Shown here piece by piece: positions 54,819 to 63,893 of a stretch of DNA of 64,000 nt; position 1 is the stretch's first letter, and each line of letters opens with the position of its first letter. This stretch comes from Heyndrickxia acidiproducens DSM 23148. Lineage in GTDB: Bacteria > Bacillota > Bacilli > Bacillales > Bacillaceae_C. The position numbers and the translations under genes are program-made. The stretch covers positions 1 through 64,000 of the forward strand of contig NZ_KB893989.1 in assembly GCF_000374345.1 (NCBI RefSeq). Reading direction: 5' to 3'. The notes beneath the pieces are model-generated. The model had not been told where the DNA came from. It worked only from the letters and a program-made list of their open reading frames with translations, and searched no databases.

Positions 54819-56120
54819 ATGCGAATGATTGATATTATTGAAAAAAAGAGAAACGGCGAAGCGCTCGCGACTGAAGAAATCAATTTTTTTGTAAAAGGCT
54901 ATACCGAGGGTACTATTCCGGATTATCAGGCAAGTGCATTGGCCATGGCCATTTATTTTCAGGATATGACAGACCGTGAGATTGCCGACCTGACAATGGC
55001 AATGGTACATTCCGGCGAGACGCTTGACCTGTCCGCTATCCACGGCGTTAAAGTGGATAAGCATTCGACAGGCGGCGTCGGGGATACCACTACATTAGTG
55101 CTTGCACCGCTTGTCGCAGCTCTTGGGGTTCCGGTTGCAAAAATGTCCGGCCGGGGCCTCGGGCACACGGGCGGTACAATTGATAAACTGGAATCCATCA
55201 AAGGATTTCACGTGGAAATTACGAAAGAACAATTCATTGACCTTGTGAACCGGGAAAAAGTGGCGGTCATCGGCCAAACAGCTGACCTTGCCCCTGCAGA
55301 TAAGAAGTTGTACGCGTTAAGAGATGTAACCGGAACAGTCAATTCATTACCGCTTATCGCAAGTTCGATCATGAGTAAAAAAATTGCTGCGGGTGCGGAT
55401 GCCATTGTACTGGATGTCACGACCGGAGCCGGTGCATTTATGAAGAATGAGGATGATGCCGTGCGCCTGGCAAAAACGATGGTGCGCATCGGCAGCCATG
55501 TCGGGCGCAAAACGATGGCGGTGATTTCGAATATGTCGCAGCCGCTTGGATTTGCAATCGGCAACGCGCTGGAAGTAAAAGAAGCGATTGATACGCTGAA
55601 AGGCGAAGGCCCGGAAGATTTAACCGAACTGGTTCTCGCGCTGGGCAGCCAAATGGTATTGCTGGCCGGCAAAGCATCAACACTGGAGGAAGCCGGAAAA
55701 ATGCTGGAAGAAGCCATCACAAACGGTGCCGGCCTTGAAAAGTTCAAAAAATTCGTCGCCAACCAAGGCGGAGATCCTTCTGTCGTTGACCATCCGGAAG
55801 AGCTTCCACAGGCGAAATATATCATTGACCTGCCGGCAAAAACTTCCGGTTATGTATCCGGGATCGTTGCTGACCAAATTGGAATTGCGGCCATGCTTTT
55901 AGGAGCCGGCCGGGCAACGAAAGAAGACAAAATTGATTTTGCTGTCGGACTTGTCTTGCGAAAGAAAGTCGGAGATAAGGTGGAAGCCGGCGATACGCTT
56001 GTGACCATTCATGCAAACCGGGAAGATATTGAAGAAGTGAAAGAGAAAATTTATCAAAACATCACCATTTCGGATCATGCAGAAGAACCGAAACTCATCC
56101 ATGAAATCATAACAGCGTAA
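54819..56120 (+). CDS. pdp: Pyrimidine-nucleoside phosphorylase Pdp
   Basis: A 433-residue phosphorylase acting on uridine, thymidine and deoxyuridine to give base plus sugar-1-phosphate. The signature [19 protein letters not shown] is split around residues 107-126, and [13 protein letters not shown] is the phosphate site. ATG 54819 ([10 protein letters not shown], as in B. subtilis Pdp) has AGGTGG 9 bases upstream; the ATG at 54813 is too close to it. Released uracil and thymine are the substrates of the PreTA cluster at 25-28 kb. Confidence 0.95.
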   Translation: MRMIDIIEKKRNGEALATEEINFFVKGYTEGTIPDYQASALAMAIYFQDMTDREIADLTMAMVHSGETLDLSAIHGVKVDKHSTGGVGDTTTLVLAPLVAALGVPVAKMSGRGLGHTGGTIDKLESIKGFHVEITKEQFIDLVNREKVAVIGQTADLAPADKKLYALRDVTGTVNSLPLIASSIMSKKIAAGADAIVLDVTTGAGAFMKNEDDAVRLAKTMVRIGSHVGRKTMAVISNMSQPLGFAIGNALEVKEAIDTLKGEGPEDLTELVLALGSQMVLLAGKASTLEEAGKMLEEAITNGAGLEKFKKFVANQGGDPSVVDHPEELPQAKYIIDLPAKTSGYVSGIVADQIGIAAMLLGAGRATKEDKIDFAVGLVLRKKVGDKVEAGDTLVTIHANREDIEEVKEKIYQNITISDHAEEPKLIHEIITA

Positions 56121-56172
56121 TAATGGAAAGAAAGCCAATCGAAACGCATAATATGTAGAAAGAGGATTTGAT

Positions 56173-56817
56173 ATGAACAATCTTGCCCAATATATTGACC
56201 ACACATTATTAAAACCGAATGCGGAAGAAAACGACATTTTTAAATTACTGGAAGAAGCCAGGCAATACCAATTCGCATCTGTCTGTATCAATCCGTTCTG
56301 GGTCAAAACGGCTGCTGAAAAGCTGTCCGGGTCCGGCGTGAAAGTATGTACCGTGATTGGTTTTCCGCTTGGTGCCACCACTTCTGAAGCAAAGGCTTTT
56401 GAAACTAAAAAAGCAATTGAAGATGGTGCGGACGAGGTTGACATGGTGCTGAACATCGGTGCTTTAAAAAGTGGAAAAGCGGATATCGTTGAGGATGATA
56501 TCCGCGCTGTTGTAAAAGCTGCACAGGGGAGACTTGTCAAAGTGATCATTGAAACCTGCCTGCTGTCGGATGAAGAAAAAGAACAGGCTTGCAGGCTGGC
56601 AGTGAAGGCCGGTGCAGATTTTGTAAAAACATCGACTGGTTTTTCAACAGGCGGTGCCACTGTAGAAGATGTTCAATTGATGAGAAAAGCAGTTGGCGAA
56701 AAAGCCGGCGTGAAAGCATCAGGAGGAATCCATTCAAAAGCTGATGCAGAGGCCATGATTGCTGCTGGTGCGACAAGAATCGGAGCAAGCTCTGGTGTAC
56801 AAATCGTAAGTGAATGA
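56173..56817 (+). CDS. deoC: Deoxyribose-phosphate aldolase DeoC
   Basis: A 214-residue class I aldolase that cleaves 2-deoxyribose 5-phosphate to acetaldehyde and glyceraldehyde 3-phosphate. The Schiff-base lysine is K152 (FVKTSTGFS), with D90 (DEVDMVLN) and K181 (GVKASGGIH) completing the proton relay. Length is typical. It is the third gene of the deoB-pdp-deoC-cdd run. Confidence 0.96.
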   Translation: MNNLAQYIDHTLLKPNAEENDIFKLLEEARQYQFASVCINPFWVKTAAEKLSGSGVKVCTVIGFPLGATTSEAKAFETKKAIEDGADEVDMVLNIGALKSGKADIVEDDIRAVVKAAQGRLVKVIIETCLLSDEEKEQACRLAVKAGADFVKTSTGFSTGGATVEDVQLMRKAVGEKAGVKASGGIHSKADAEAMIAAGATRIGASSGVQIVSE

Positions 56818-56843
56818 TGCTGTTGAAGAGGGGTGTGTCAAAG

Positions 56844-57239
56844 ATGGATGTTGAAAAATGGGTCAAAGATGCAATTGAAACCCGGAAATCCGCATATGTT
56901 CCCTATTCCCATTTTCAGGTTGGCGCTTGTCTAGTAACGAAAAACGGAAAGGAATACCTCGGGTGCAATATAGAAAACGCTTCATACGGATTAACGAATT
57001 GTGCCGAAAGAACGGCTATCTTCAAAGCCGTATCCGAAGGGGAAAGGGACTTTCAATATTTGGTTGTGGCCGGTGATACGGATGAACCCATTGTGCCATG
57101 CGGGGCATGCCGCCAAGTAATCAGCGAATTTTGCCCAAGCGATATGCCGGTCCTGTTGGTAAATACAAAAGGAGACAGAAGAAAAACCACTGTCGGCGAA
57201 TTGCTCCCCGGGGCGTTTTCCAAAAGTGATATGAAATGA
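56844..57239 (+). CDS. cdd: Cytidine deaminase
   Basis: A 131-residue homotetrameric zinc enzyme that converts (deoxy)cytidine to (deoxy)uridine, releasing ammonia. Zinc ligands and the catalytic glutamate are C53 and E55 (NCAERTAIF) plus C86 and C89 (PCGACRQ). ATG 56844 has GAGGGG about 10 bases upstream. A longer frame from 56814 that overlaps deoC is less likely. It is the last gene of the operon and feeds uridine to Pdp. Confidence 0.94.
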   Translation: MDVEKWVKDAIETRKSAYVPYSHFQVGACLVTKNGKEYLGCNIENASYGLTNCAERTAIFKAVSEGERDFQYLVVAGDTDEPIVPCGACRQVISEFCPSDMPVLLVNTKGDRRKTTVGELLPGAFSKSDMK

Positions 57240-57240
57240 A

Positions 57241-57278
57241 AAAGCGGGCATCCTCCAAAGCGGGGCTGCCCGCTTTTT
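57241..57278 (+). terminator. Terminator of deoB-pdp-deoC-cdd
   Basis: GCGGGCA (57244-57250) pairs with TGCCCGC (57267-57273), followed by five T. Confidence 0.9.
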
Positions 57279-57429
57279 AGTACCCGGTAAGGAAAGGTTA
57301 GCATTTTTAGGTGAACTTTGTTTATATACACCAATTCTAAATTATGCTTACTTCCAGTTCTTGATAACATTCAATTAATACATGGGTACATTCATAAACG
57401 TCCGGAATATAATGTCACATTAAGAAGCG

Positions 57430-57843
57430 GTGGGGGTGGGGCAATTGGCATTTAATGAAAACATGGTTGATCAAGAAGAAAAAAATGAGGAATTGATCAT
57501 TAAATTAAAAAAGCAAGTTGCTGTTGGTGTTTGGCTTCAATTTACCGGGCACCTTATCGAGTTATTGGGTTTATATGAATTACTTCAACTGAATGGAGAA
57601 ATCTCTGAAGGGGATATTCAAATTGTCTCGGGATCTTTGATTGGCACGATTGGAGATTTAGTAGAAGCCATTGCAGTCACCAGCCAAATTTTAACAAAGG
57701 ATAAAGAGCGATTAATAGATGAACAAAAACTTGCAATCACCGGGGATTCACTGGTCTCATTAGGATCCGCATTTGAGGCAATAGGCGGAATGAAAGTTTT
57801 GGAGAAAGAGAAAGCCGGCCAACATACAAGACTGGTGCCATGA
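57430..57843 (+). CDS. Small protein of unknown function with weakly hydrophobic repeats
   Basis: Up to 137 residues. An N-terminal charged segment is followed by alternating glycine-rich weakly hydrophobic stretches (QFTGHLIELLGLYELLQL; GSLIGTIGDLVEAIAVTSQIL; GDSLVSLGSAFEAIGGMKVL), resembling internal repeats. The start is unclear: GTG 57430 gives the longest form, GTG 57436, TTG 57445 and ATG 57463 are in-frame options near a GGTGGGGGTGGGG stretch. I do not recognise a family with certainty. It is followed by a YetF-like gene in the same direction. Confidence 0.6.
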   Translation: MGVGQLAFNENMVDQEEKNEELIIKLKKQVAVGVWLQFTGHLIELLGLYELLQLNGEISEGDIQIVSGSLIGTIGDLVEAIAVTSQILTKDKERLIDEQKLAITGDSLVSLGSAFEAIGGMKVLEKEKAGQHTRLVP

Positions 57844-57991
57844 AGGTCTCTAATTCCGTTGATTCGATATGGACATATCCTGATTTCAAAAAATTATCCT
57901 GTTATAGTATTGCAACTCTACAATAGGCTTAAAATATAAAGTATCCGGGATCTAATCATTGCCGGTTTATGGGATAAGGATGTGCCATGAT

Positions 57992-58693
57992 ATGGATTTT
58001 TTTCAAAGCCAGGAAACGCTCACTACAGTTGGGTGGACGCTTCGTGCGATTATAGCTTTCCTGTTTTTGGTAATAGTTGCTAAAGTTTTGGGGCAGCGTA
58101 CCATCTCCCAATTAAGGCTCCTTGATTTCGTTATTGCATTGGTCATTGGAAATATTATTGCCCACCCGTTATCAGATCCGCATCTCGGTCTTAAAGGTTC
58201 AATTGTTACTACCATTGTGTTAGTCATCCTGTATCTTGGGGGCATTTTTCTGATTCTGAAATGGCCCGGATTCAGAAAACTGATTAATCATAAACCAGTC
58301 ACCATTATTCAGGACGGGGAAATCCTTTATACAGGGTTAAAAAAAGCAAGAATATCTATTGACGTATTATTAGAAGAACTAAGGGAAGAAAAAATTGAAG
58401 ATGTAAAAAAAGTAGCCTTAGCGATTTGGGAAGCAGATGGAAAATTATCCGTTTTCCTGGACCCGAAATATCAGCCCCTGACACCCAGTTCCAGCATGAA
58501 AACCGGCGGATTCTACTTGCCAAAAACAATTATCAAAGAGGGGAAAATAAATTATAAAGAGCTGGCTCAGATTCATAAAGATGAACAGTGGCTGATTTCG
58601 CACTTAGAAAGACTTTACCAAACCGAAGTAAAAAATGTCCTCCTCGCCACTTATGACGGGAAGGAAAACTTACAGATTTTTTTATATAGGTAG
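57992..58693 (+). CDS. DUF421 (YetF-like) membrane protein
   Basis: A 233-residue protein. Three N-terminal membrane helices (LRAIIAFLFLVIVAKVLG; LDFVIALVIGNIIAHPL; IVTTIVLVILYLGGIFLIL) are followed by the cytosolic DUF421 domain, with KPVTIIQDGEILYTGLKKARIS and the alpha/beta core DVLLEELREEKIEDVKKVALAIWE. Such proteins are common in spore formers; their role is uncertain. ATG 57992 is used; an in-frame ATG at 57980 and a TTG at 57959 are possible. Confidence 0.85.
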   Translation: MDFFQSQETLTTVGWTLRAIIAFLFLVIVAKVLGQRTISQLRLLDFVIALVIGNIIAHPLSDPHLGLKGSIVTTIVLVILYLGGIFLILKWPGFRKLINHKPVTIIQDGEILYTGLKKARISIDVLLEELREEKIEDVKKVALAIWEADGKLSVFLDPKYQPLTPSSSMKTGGFYLPKTIIKEGKINYKELAQIHKDEQWLISHLERLYQTEVKNVLLATYDGKENLQIFLYR

Positions 58694-59015
58694 TTTGTGC
58701 TATAAATTACATAAGCATTATTCATTTTCCTTCAAGAAGACAGCAAGATGTTCAAAATGGATCGTACTGATTTCTCGTAATTTACAGTGCTGATGGAGTG
58801 AAAAACGGTGCATAAATCTTTAATGAACATAAAGAGAACCAGCGGATAAGTACAACCGCCGGTACATGGCAGGACAAAATCAATCGTTCTTAAAGGGGCA
58901 GGCTTTTTAAGTTAACGATTTAAAGGTTAACGAACTACAGCATGCTACCCAAGACTAAATTTTTTTGGACGGTCCGCTTCGCTGTTTCCGAGCAGCTTTG
59001 AAACATCCCCTTAGC

Positions 59016-59585
59016 TCAATCTAATGTATCAATCCAATTGTCGACAGTCATCACTTTTGCCTGGGCAGGAAATAATTTCTCGGTAAGAATGCGGTGAACT
59101 TCAGGATCGGAATCATGGCAAGCATCCTTCAGTACTGTTAATGAAAAATCTTTATCCGCAGCTTCTCGCAATGTCGACAAAACCACACCACTTGTGGAGA
59201 TGCCACTGAGAATGAGCGTATCGATTTCCTTGGCTCTTAGGATGACCTCAAGGTTGCTTCCGGCGAAGGCACTTAGCCGATATTTTGTGACAACAGGTTC
59301 ATTTTCTTCAGGTTTAACGGATGCATGAATCTGTGTCGCTTCATCAGAAGTCGTCATGCCTCCAATTTCGGCAACCTGTGCAAATTTTTTATTCCGTGAA
59401 TTGATTTCATGATAACCATTGCTGAACCCGACACGTACAAAAATAACTGGAATACCGTGTTCACGTGCGCTTGCCAGGGCTTTCCGGCTTTGAAACAGCA
59501 CCTCGTTCGTTTCAGCAAAACGTGATACAATACCGTTTTGCATATCCATGATTAATAATGCAGCTTTTTCGATATGATTTTGCAT
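59016..59585 (-). CDS. Isochorismatase-like hydrolase family protein lacking the usual cysteine
   Basis: A 189-residue protein with the isochorismatase fold: D14 in IMDMQN and K101 in TKYRLSAFAGS are the expected acid and base. The third catalytic position, normally C in G-V-A-T-x-x-C-V, is V134 here (GISTSGVV). True isochorismatases also lack the cysteine, so it may act by another mechanism or bind a ligand only. It is divergent from a TetR regulator and shares with it a nearly perfect 30-bp palindrome, so it is the likely regulated gene. The 322-base stretch 58694-59015 downstream holds only a short direct repeat (GTTAACGA) and no recognised gene. Confidence 0.82.
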   Translation of the reverse strand: MQNHIEKAALLIMDMQNGIVSRFAETNEVLFQSRKALASAREHGIPVIFVRVGFSNGYHEINSRNKKFAQVAEIGGMTTSDEATQIHASVKPEENEPVVTKYRLSAFAGSNLEVILRAKEIDTLILSGISTSGVVLSTLREAADKDFSLTVLKDACHDSDPEVHRILTEKLFPAQAKVMTVDNWIDTLD

Positions 59586-59613
59586 AGGTTGTCAGCTCCT
59601 GTTCAATCGGTTA

Positions 59614-59643
59614 ATATTAAGTGGAGAATTCTCCATTTAATAT
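59614..59643. promoter_or_regulatory. Long palindromic operator between the hydrolase and TetR genes
   Basis: A 30-bp inverted repeat centred on GGAGAATTCTCC, with only one mismatched pair, lies midway between the two divergent genes. Its length and position fit a TetR-family operator that controls both genes. Confidence 0.75.
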
Positions 59644-59693
59644 AAACGGAGACATATCCGCTTGTCAATGTTTTTCGATTGGGAGTGATGAAA

Positions 59694-60302
59694 ATGAAGA
59701 ATGGAAAAATAACCAACACACGCACGGAACGACGCGATGCTGCTGAGAATCGGCAACGTATATTAGAAACAGCCAGCAGGCTATTTGAACAAAATGGTGT
59801 AGAACAGGTTAGTATGAATCAAATTGCAGCGAAAGCAGGGATTGGTCCGGGAACCCTCTACCGCCGTTATAGAAACAAAGGGGAGTTATGTCTGGATTTA
59901 ATTAAAGATAATGTTGTGCTTTATTTCGAGAAAATTGACAAGTATTTGCAGGACAATCAGACCGCTCCGGCAAGTATCCGTTTGAAGGGGGTTCTCCACT
60001 TATTTATCCGTTTCAGAGAAAGTAAAGCCCAATTGCTTAAAGGTGTTGAGGATGCTGAGCCAAACTATGGCAAGAAGTCGAAATCGAGAAGTCCTTTATA
60101 TGATGAAATGCATCAACATCTCGTAAATCTTTTTAACGAAATGGATGCTGAAGAACACGGGCAGCAGGACAATATCTTTAAAGCCGATGTTCTGCTTGCG
60201 GCATTAAGAAGCGAGAATTATCTGTTTCAAAGACAGGTGCGCGGATATTCCCCCGAGGAAATCGTCGAGCAGCTCTGTAACATATTTATCGCCCGTCACT
60301 GA
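59694..60302 (+). CDS. TetR-family repressor controlling the isochorismatase-like gene
   Basis: A 202-residue repressor. RQRILETASRLFEQNGVEQVS and NQIAAKAGIGPGTLYRRYRNKGELC form the N-terminal DNA-binding domain. ATG 59694 is preferred because GGGAG lies 8 bases before it; an upstream TTG and ATG are too near. It is divergent from the hydrolase at 59016, with the 30-bp operator in between. The inducer is unknown. Confidence 0.85.
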   Translation: MKNGKITNTRTERRDAAENRQRILETASRLFEQNGVEQVSMNQIAAKAGIGPGTLYRRYRNKGELCLDLIKDNVVLYFEKIDKYLQDNQTAPASIRLKGVLHLFIRFRESKAQLLKGVEDAEPNYGKKSKSRSPLYDEMHQHLVNLFNEMDAEEHGQQDNIFKADVLLAALRSENYLFQRQVRGYSPEEIVEQLCNIFIARH

Positions 60303-60354
60303 AAACATAAAATGTTATTTCTGTTGCTAAGGGTAAACAATAGTTGTCAATAAT

Positions 60355-60585
60355 ATGAGAAAATGGCAATGTTGCAAACTCCTTGCCAAGGACTTGAGAA
60401 GAAAATCAAAAAAGTATACCGAAGATGGACACGTCGTGGTCCGGACGGCTAATTACTACTATACGCTTCAGGCGCGCCATACTTTTAAAGGGCCGAACTT
60501 AGGCGCATACCGGGCAGTCCATGAACGGATCACTGCAAAAAAACAAATGGCAGAGCCGGAGGGGGAAGAGAACGTTATTTTATAA
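60355..60585 (+). CDS. Hypothetical small basic protein
   Basis: A 76-residue frame encoding a very basic N-terminal half (LLAKDLRRKSKKYTEDGH) and an acidic tail. No good ribosome site precedes its ATG and I recognise no family. It may be a real small gene or a chance frame. A CCCGGCCT/AGGCCGGG hairpin follows at 60613-60637 without a T run. The region 60638-60883 has no recognised gene. Confidence 0.35.
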   Translation: MRKWQCCKLLAKDLRRKSKKYTEDGHVVVRTANYYYTLQARHTFKGPNLGAYRAVHERITAKKQMAEPEGEENVIL

Positions 60586-60883
60586 AGTCTTGAATTGGAC
60601 GTCAGAATATAACCCGGCCTGAAAATGAAAGGCCGGGTGTTGCTATGAATAATTTCAATTACCCTCCACATGCAGTCAGTACCGCAGTCAGGATTGGACA
60701 CAGCATTTGTCCAGAAGTGGTTCGGACGTTTTCGTGCTTACGGGCTCTCTGTTTTGCATCAGGCAATCCCGTTGATAGGGTCATTTTTTCTTTCTAAACC
60801 TCTTCTTGCTGTTTAAATCGACTAGTTTTCCTTCATCTGTTTTAAAAAGCTATGACAAGCAGGCTAACAATCATTGATTAAAC

Positions 60884-61099
60884 TTAAGTGTCTTCATCAC
60901 TTCGGTATTCTAGTAAATCTCCGGGTTGGCATTCTAAAGCTTTGCAAATAGCATCTAAAGTTGATAATCGAATCGCTTTTGCCCTGCCATTTTTCAATAT
61001 AGAAAGGTTAGCCATTGTGATTCCAACCCTCTCTGAAAGTTCTGTTACGCTCATTTTCCTTTTAGCCAGCATCACATCAATATTGATTATAATTGCCAT
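60884..61099 (-). CDS. Small XRE-family regulator (YozG-like)
   Basis: A 71-residue single helix-turn-helix protein of the Cro/CI type: KMSVTELSERVGITMANLSILKNGRAKAIRLSTLD (over two segments) contains the recognition helix. The tail CKALECQPGDLLEY is typical of YozG. It starts 10 bases after the DUF2975 gene and belongs to a known pair (YoaS-YozG in B. subtilis), in which the small regulator probably controls its own operon. Confidence 0.88.
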   Translation of the reverse strand: MAIIINIDVMLAKRKMSVTELSERVGITMANLSILKNGRAKAIRLSTLDAICKALECQPGDLLEYRSDEDT

Positions 61100-61109
61100 T
61101 CATTTCACC

Positions 61110-61601
61110 TCAGACCGTTAATTCATTTTCTGATTTTATATGTATTGCTTCTTGTAAAAGGCGCTGGAGAACAGCAGAAAAGACTGCAATCACCATGGAA
61201 GCAAAGACAGGGATCATTGCAACGATAATAAGACCCGGGGCATCGTCTGCATCCGCCATCATATAGACTAATGGTAGGGCTACGACATACAATACACTGA
61301 TCATAATGGCACAGTTTTTTATTTTCTTGAGCGCTCTTACAGACAATTTCGAGAAAGCCTTGTTCTTGTCAATATAGCTTAAAAGGAAAAAAGATTGATA
61401 CAAAGCGAAGAAATATGGGACCGCAGAAACATACATAATCATTAAAATGCCGTATACCACAAAAGCCAAATCTGAACCTCTGTCTGCTGCTTCATGAGCT
61501 TCATTCGCTATCTGGGGCAACCAAAATAGACACAAAGCCAGAACAGGCACCCCCATTAGAATAACTGCTAACTTTAAAAAAAGTGTTGAACCTCGTTTCA
61601 T
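61110..61601 (-). CDS. DUF2975 membrane protein (YoaS-like)
   Basis: A 163-residue protein with four membrane helices (LKLAVILMGVPVLALCLFWL; FVVYGILMIMYVSAVPYFFAL; CAIMISVLYVVALPLVYM; GLIIVAMIPVFASMVIAVF, read approximately). It has the DUF2975 pattern and is paired with a YozG-type regulator. ATG 61601 is selected since GAGAGGTG is placed 6 bases before it; the longer in-frame extension reaches into IS66 debris and is not real. Function unknown. Confidence 0.85.
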   Translation of the reverse strand: MKRGSTLFLKLAVILMGVPVLALCLFWLPQIANEAHEAADRGSDLAFVVYGILMIMYVSAVPYFFALYQSFFLLSYIDKNKAFSKLSVRALKKIKNCAIMISVLYVVALPLVYMMADADDAPGLIIVAMIPVFASMVIAVFSAVLQRLLQEAIHIKSENELTV

Positions 61602-61704
61602 AAAAAGCACCTCTCTGATTTCATTTAAAAAAATTTTAACACCTTTTTTATCGATTTTCAATATATATTTATCAAATTTCGTTAACTTTTTGTTGAAGTT
61701 TTCC

Positions 61705-62020
61705 CACTCGATGCTTATCAGTCTTGCAAATGCCCTGTTTCCACACATGTACCAGAAATTTTTCGACAATCAGTCTTGATTACTTTTGACGATTCTTCGT
61801 TTGCCCGGAGACAAATGCTTGAATTGCCTTTCGAGCCGAAATAAGTCATCGCAGTATTTAACACCAGCGTGTCCATTTTTGCTGTCTGCTTTTAACCAAT
61901 ATCGGCGGACGTGTGCCCGGCAGTTTGCGAGACTGGCGCCTTCTATTTTTGTCGTATGCTGAATATCCATCACAGACTACTGTTCCAGAATAACTTTTAA
62001 GGAAACTTTCAAGAACAGAG
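61705..62020 (-). pseudogene. Decayed IS66-family transposase fragment
   Basis: In one frame the minus strand encodes SVLESFLKSYSGTVVC then DGYSAYDK, the IS66 catalytic-domain motif. A frameshift near 61940 leads to LANCRAHVRRYW and YCDDLFRLERQFKHLSP, the following part of IS66 transposases. A second frameshift leads to IVEKFLVHVWKQ. Both ends of the transposase gene and its helper genes are missing. It is a dead relic next to the DUF2975 gene. Confidence 0.8.
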
Positions 62021-62156
62021 CAGGCACGTGTCAATGCACTTTGAAAATCGAAGGGACAAGTTTTTCATTCGGCCTTGAATAACAATTGTTTAATTACGGG
62101 TATTTGAAGGATACACTAAATTTATTCAGACAATTAAAATGATAAAGGAGAAGAAA

Positions 62157-62657
62157 ATGGTTAAAAACGGAAACAAAAATAAGGGTCGATCTAATTACTC
62201 AAGCCGAAATCTATGGTCAGGCTTCTTGTTCGGCCTTGGCATTGCTGCTTTTATAGATGAGACTGTCTTTCATCAATTACTACGTTGGCATCATTTTTAC
62301 GATAAGTCCACGACCGGGATTGGACTGATTTCAGATGGTTTGTTTCATGCTTTTAGTTGGTTTGCGACTATCGGAGGATTGTTTATGTTCGCCGACATTC
62401 GCCGACGTAACGCATTGTGGATCACGAGGTGGTGGGGAGGATTGTTCATTGGTGCAGACGGGTTCCAGTTATATGATGGTACAATTCAGCACAAATTAAT
62501 GCGGATACATCAGATTCGTTATGTAGAGAATGTAATCATCTATGACCTGATATGGAACATACTAGCTGTTTTAATGCTTATAATCGGTCTCAGCCTTGTT
62601 GTTCGCACAAGAAGTAGACAACAACCGGATAAGGATGCCTCACATGAACATCAATAA
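62157..62657 (+). CDS. DUF2243 membrane protein
   Basis: A 166-residue protein with about four membrane helices; LWSGFLFGLGIAAFIDETVF and HQLLRWHHFYDK, then GLISDGLFHAFSWFATIGGLF, GGLFIGADGFQLYDGTIQHK and HQIRYVENVIIYDLIWN match DUF2243, with many conserved His residues suggesting metal or haem contact. ATG 62157 has AAAGGAG 6 bases upstream. It overlaps the next gene by 14 bases, so the two are translationally linked and probably work together. Confidence 0.85.
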   Translation: MVKNGNKNKGRSNYSSRNLWSGFLFGLGIAAFIDETVFHQLLRWHHFYDKSTTGIGLISDGLFHAFSWFATIGGLFMFADIRRRNALWITRWWGGLFIGADGFQLYDGTIQHKLMRIHQIRYVENVIIYDLIWNILAVLMLIIGLSLVVRTRSRQQPDKDASHEHQ

Positions 62658-63435
62658 CCACATTCATCATACCGATGGAACTCACATCTATCATGTAGTT
62701 GGAATAATCCCTCAGCTGCTTTTGGCACTACCGTTTGTGGCGGCTTTGGTTATGTATATCCTTGCGGTAGTGGTTTCCAGCAGGAGGCACAAACCATGGC
62801 CGATATACCGTACTGTTTGCTGGGTTTTTGGAGTTCTTTTCGCTACTAACGCAGTTGCAGGTCCGCTGGCTAATCGTGCACATGCAGATTTTACAGCTCA
62901 CATGTTTGGCCATTTATTTTTGGGGATGCTTGCGCCATTGCTTATGGCACTGGCTGCGCCGATGACGCTTATGCTGCGAACGTTAAGCGTTCCCTTAGCA
63001 AGAAGGTTTTCAAAGGTTCTAAGAAGTGGGCCATCGCGGATACTTACCAATCCGGTTATTGCATCTTTTCTTAATATAGGAGGGCTTTGGTTATTATACA
63101 CTACCAACCTGTACTCGCTTATGCACGAGCATATCCTCTTGTATCTAATCGTACATTTCCATGTATTTCTAGCCGGCTATTTATTTACAGTGTCAATGAT
63201 CTATATTGATCCGATACCCCACCGTACTTCTTTTTTGTACCGGGCAATCGTATTTGTTGCTGCCTTAGCGGGGCATGGTGTTCTATCAAAGTACATCTAT
63301 GCGCACCCGCCTGTTGGGGTACCCGAAGATCAAGCAAAACTTGGAGGCATGCTCATGTATTATGGCGGGGATATCATCGACATTGTTATGATCTTCATCC
63401 TTTGTTTACATTGGTTTAGAGCAACCCGACCTTGA
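62644..63435 (+). CDS. CtaG-family cytochrome c oxidase assembly protein
   Basis: A 263-residue membrane protein with about seven helices. FTAHMFGHLFLGMLAPLLMALAAP over its third helix, NLYSLMHEHILLYLIVHFHVFLAGYLF and the C-terminal GGDIIDIVMIFILCLHWF carry the histidines typical of the Bacillus CtaG family, which helps copper insertion or assembly of caa3-type oxidase. ATG 62644 has AAGGA 8 bases upstream, inside the DUF2243 gene. No oxidase genes are nearby. Confidence 0.85.
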   Translation: MNINNHIHHTDGTHIYHVVGIIPQLLLALPFVAALVMYILAVVVSSRRHKPWPIYRTVCWVFGVLFATNAVAGPLANRAHADFTAHMFGHLFLGMLAPLLMALAAPMTLMLRTLSVPLARRFSKVLRSGPSRILTNPVIASFLNIGGLWLLYTTNLYSLMHEHILLYLIVHFHVFLAGYLFTVSMIYIDPIPHRTSFLYRAIVFVAALAGHGVLSKYIYAHPPVGVPEDQAKLGGMLMYYGGDIIDIVMIFILCLHWFRATRP

Positions 63436-63609
63436 ATAAGGACAGCTATAAGTCATCGGAAATGGATAGGTTGTAAAAGAAGCATTACTAGATGGAAAAA
63501 GAAAACAAGGTAAAAACATAGGCTCAGATGATTATGATGCATGCAATTTGTTATTTCCAGCATCCTATAGGTAAAACCAAAAATGATACTGGAAAGGAAA
63601 TGATACAAG

Positions 63610-63801
63610 ATGGGTGCAATCGAGCATAATGGATATATCTTCGAACCGGAGTTCAGTGTGATTAGCCAAACAGGTGCTATCCATGTTTATCATGGAGAAA
63701 AATTTATTGAAGAAATCCGATTTGAATTTAATGGTGATTATCCTCAGCAAGATCTAATAGAAGAATTAGTAAATCACTATCTGTATGAAAAACATCTTTA
63801 G
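63610..63801 (+). CDS. Small conserved YbxH-like protein (DUF5370-like)
   Basis: A 63-residue acidic soluble protein, MGAIEHNGYIFEPEFSVIS then GAIHVYHGEKFIEEIRFEF, with a tail like DLIEELVNHYL. It resembles a family of ~60-residue Bacillus proteins (YbxH) of unknown function. It has GGAAAGG upstream and a strong terminator behind. Confidence 0.7.
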   Translation: MGAIEHNGYIFEPEFSVISQTGAIHVYHGEKFIEEIRFEFNGDYPQQDLIEELVNHYLYEKHL

Positions 63802-63814
63802 TTAGTCAAGGATG

Positions 63815-63856
63815 AAAACCAATTTACCTGAACCAGCACAGGCAAATTGGTTTTTT
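63815..63856 (+). terminator. Terminator after the YbxH-like gene
   Basis: AAAACCAATTTACCTG pairs with CAGGCAAATTGGTTTT (one mismatch) around an 8-base loop, ending in six T. Confidence 0.9.
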
Positions 63857-63893
63857 CCTTGCCAGATACCCAATCATCATGCTGATCCAAGCA

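Noticed and set aside
60646..60797. A short frame of about 50 codons starting MNNFNYPPHAVST
   Set aside because: No ribosome site or similarity that I recognise; treated as non-coding.
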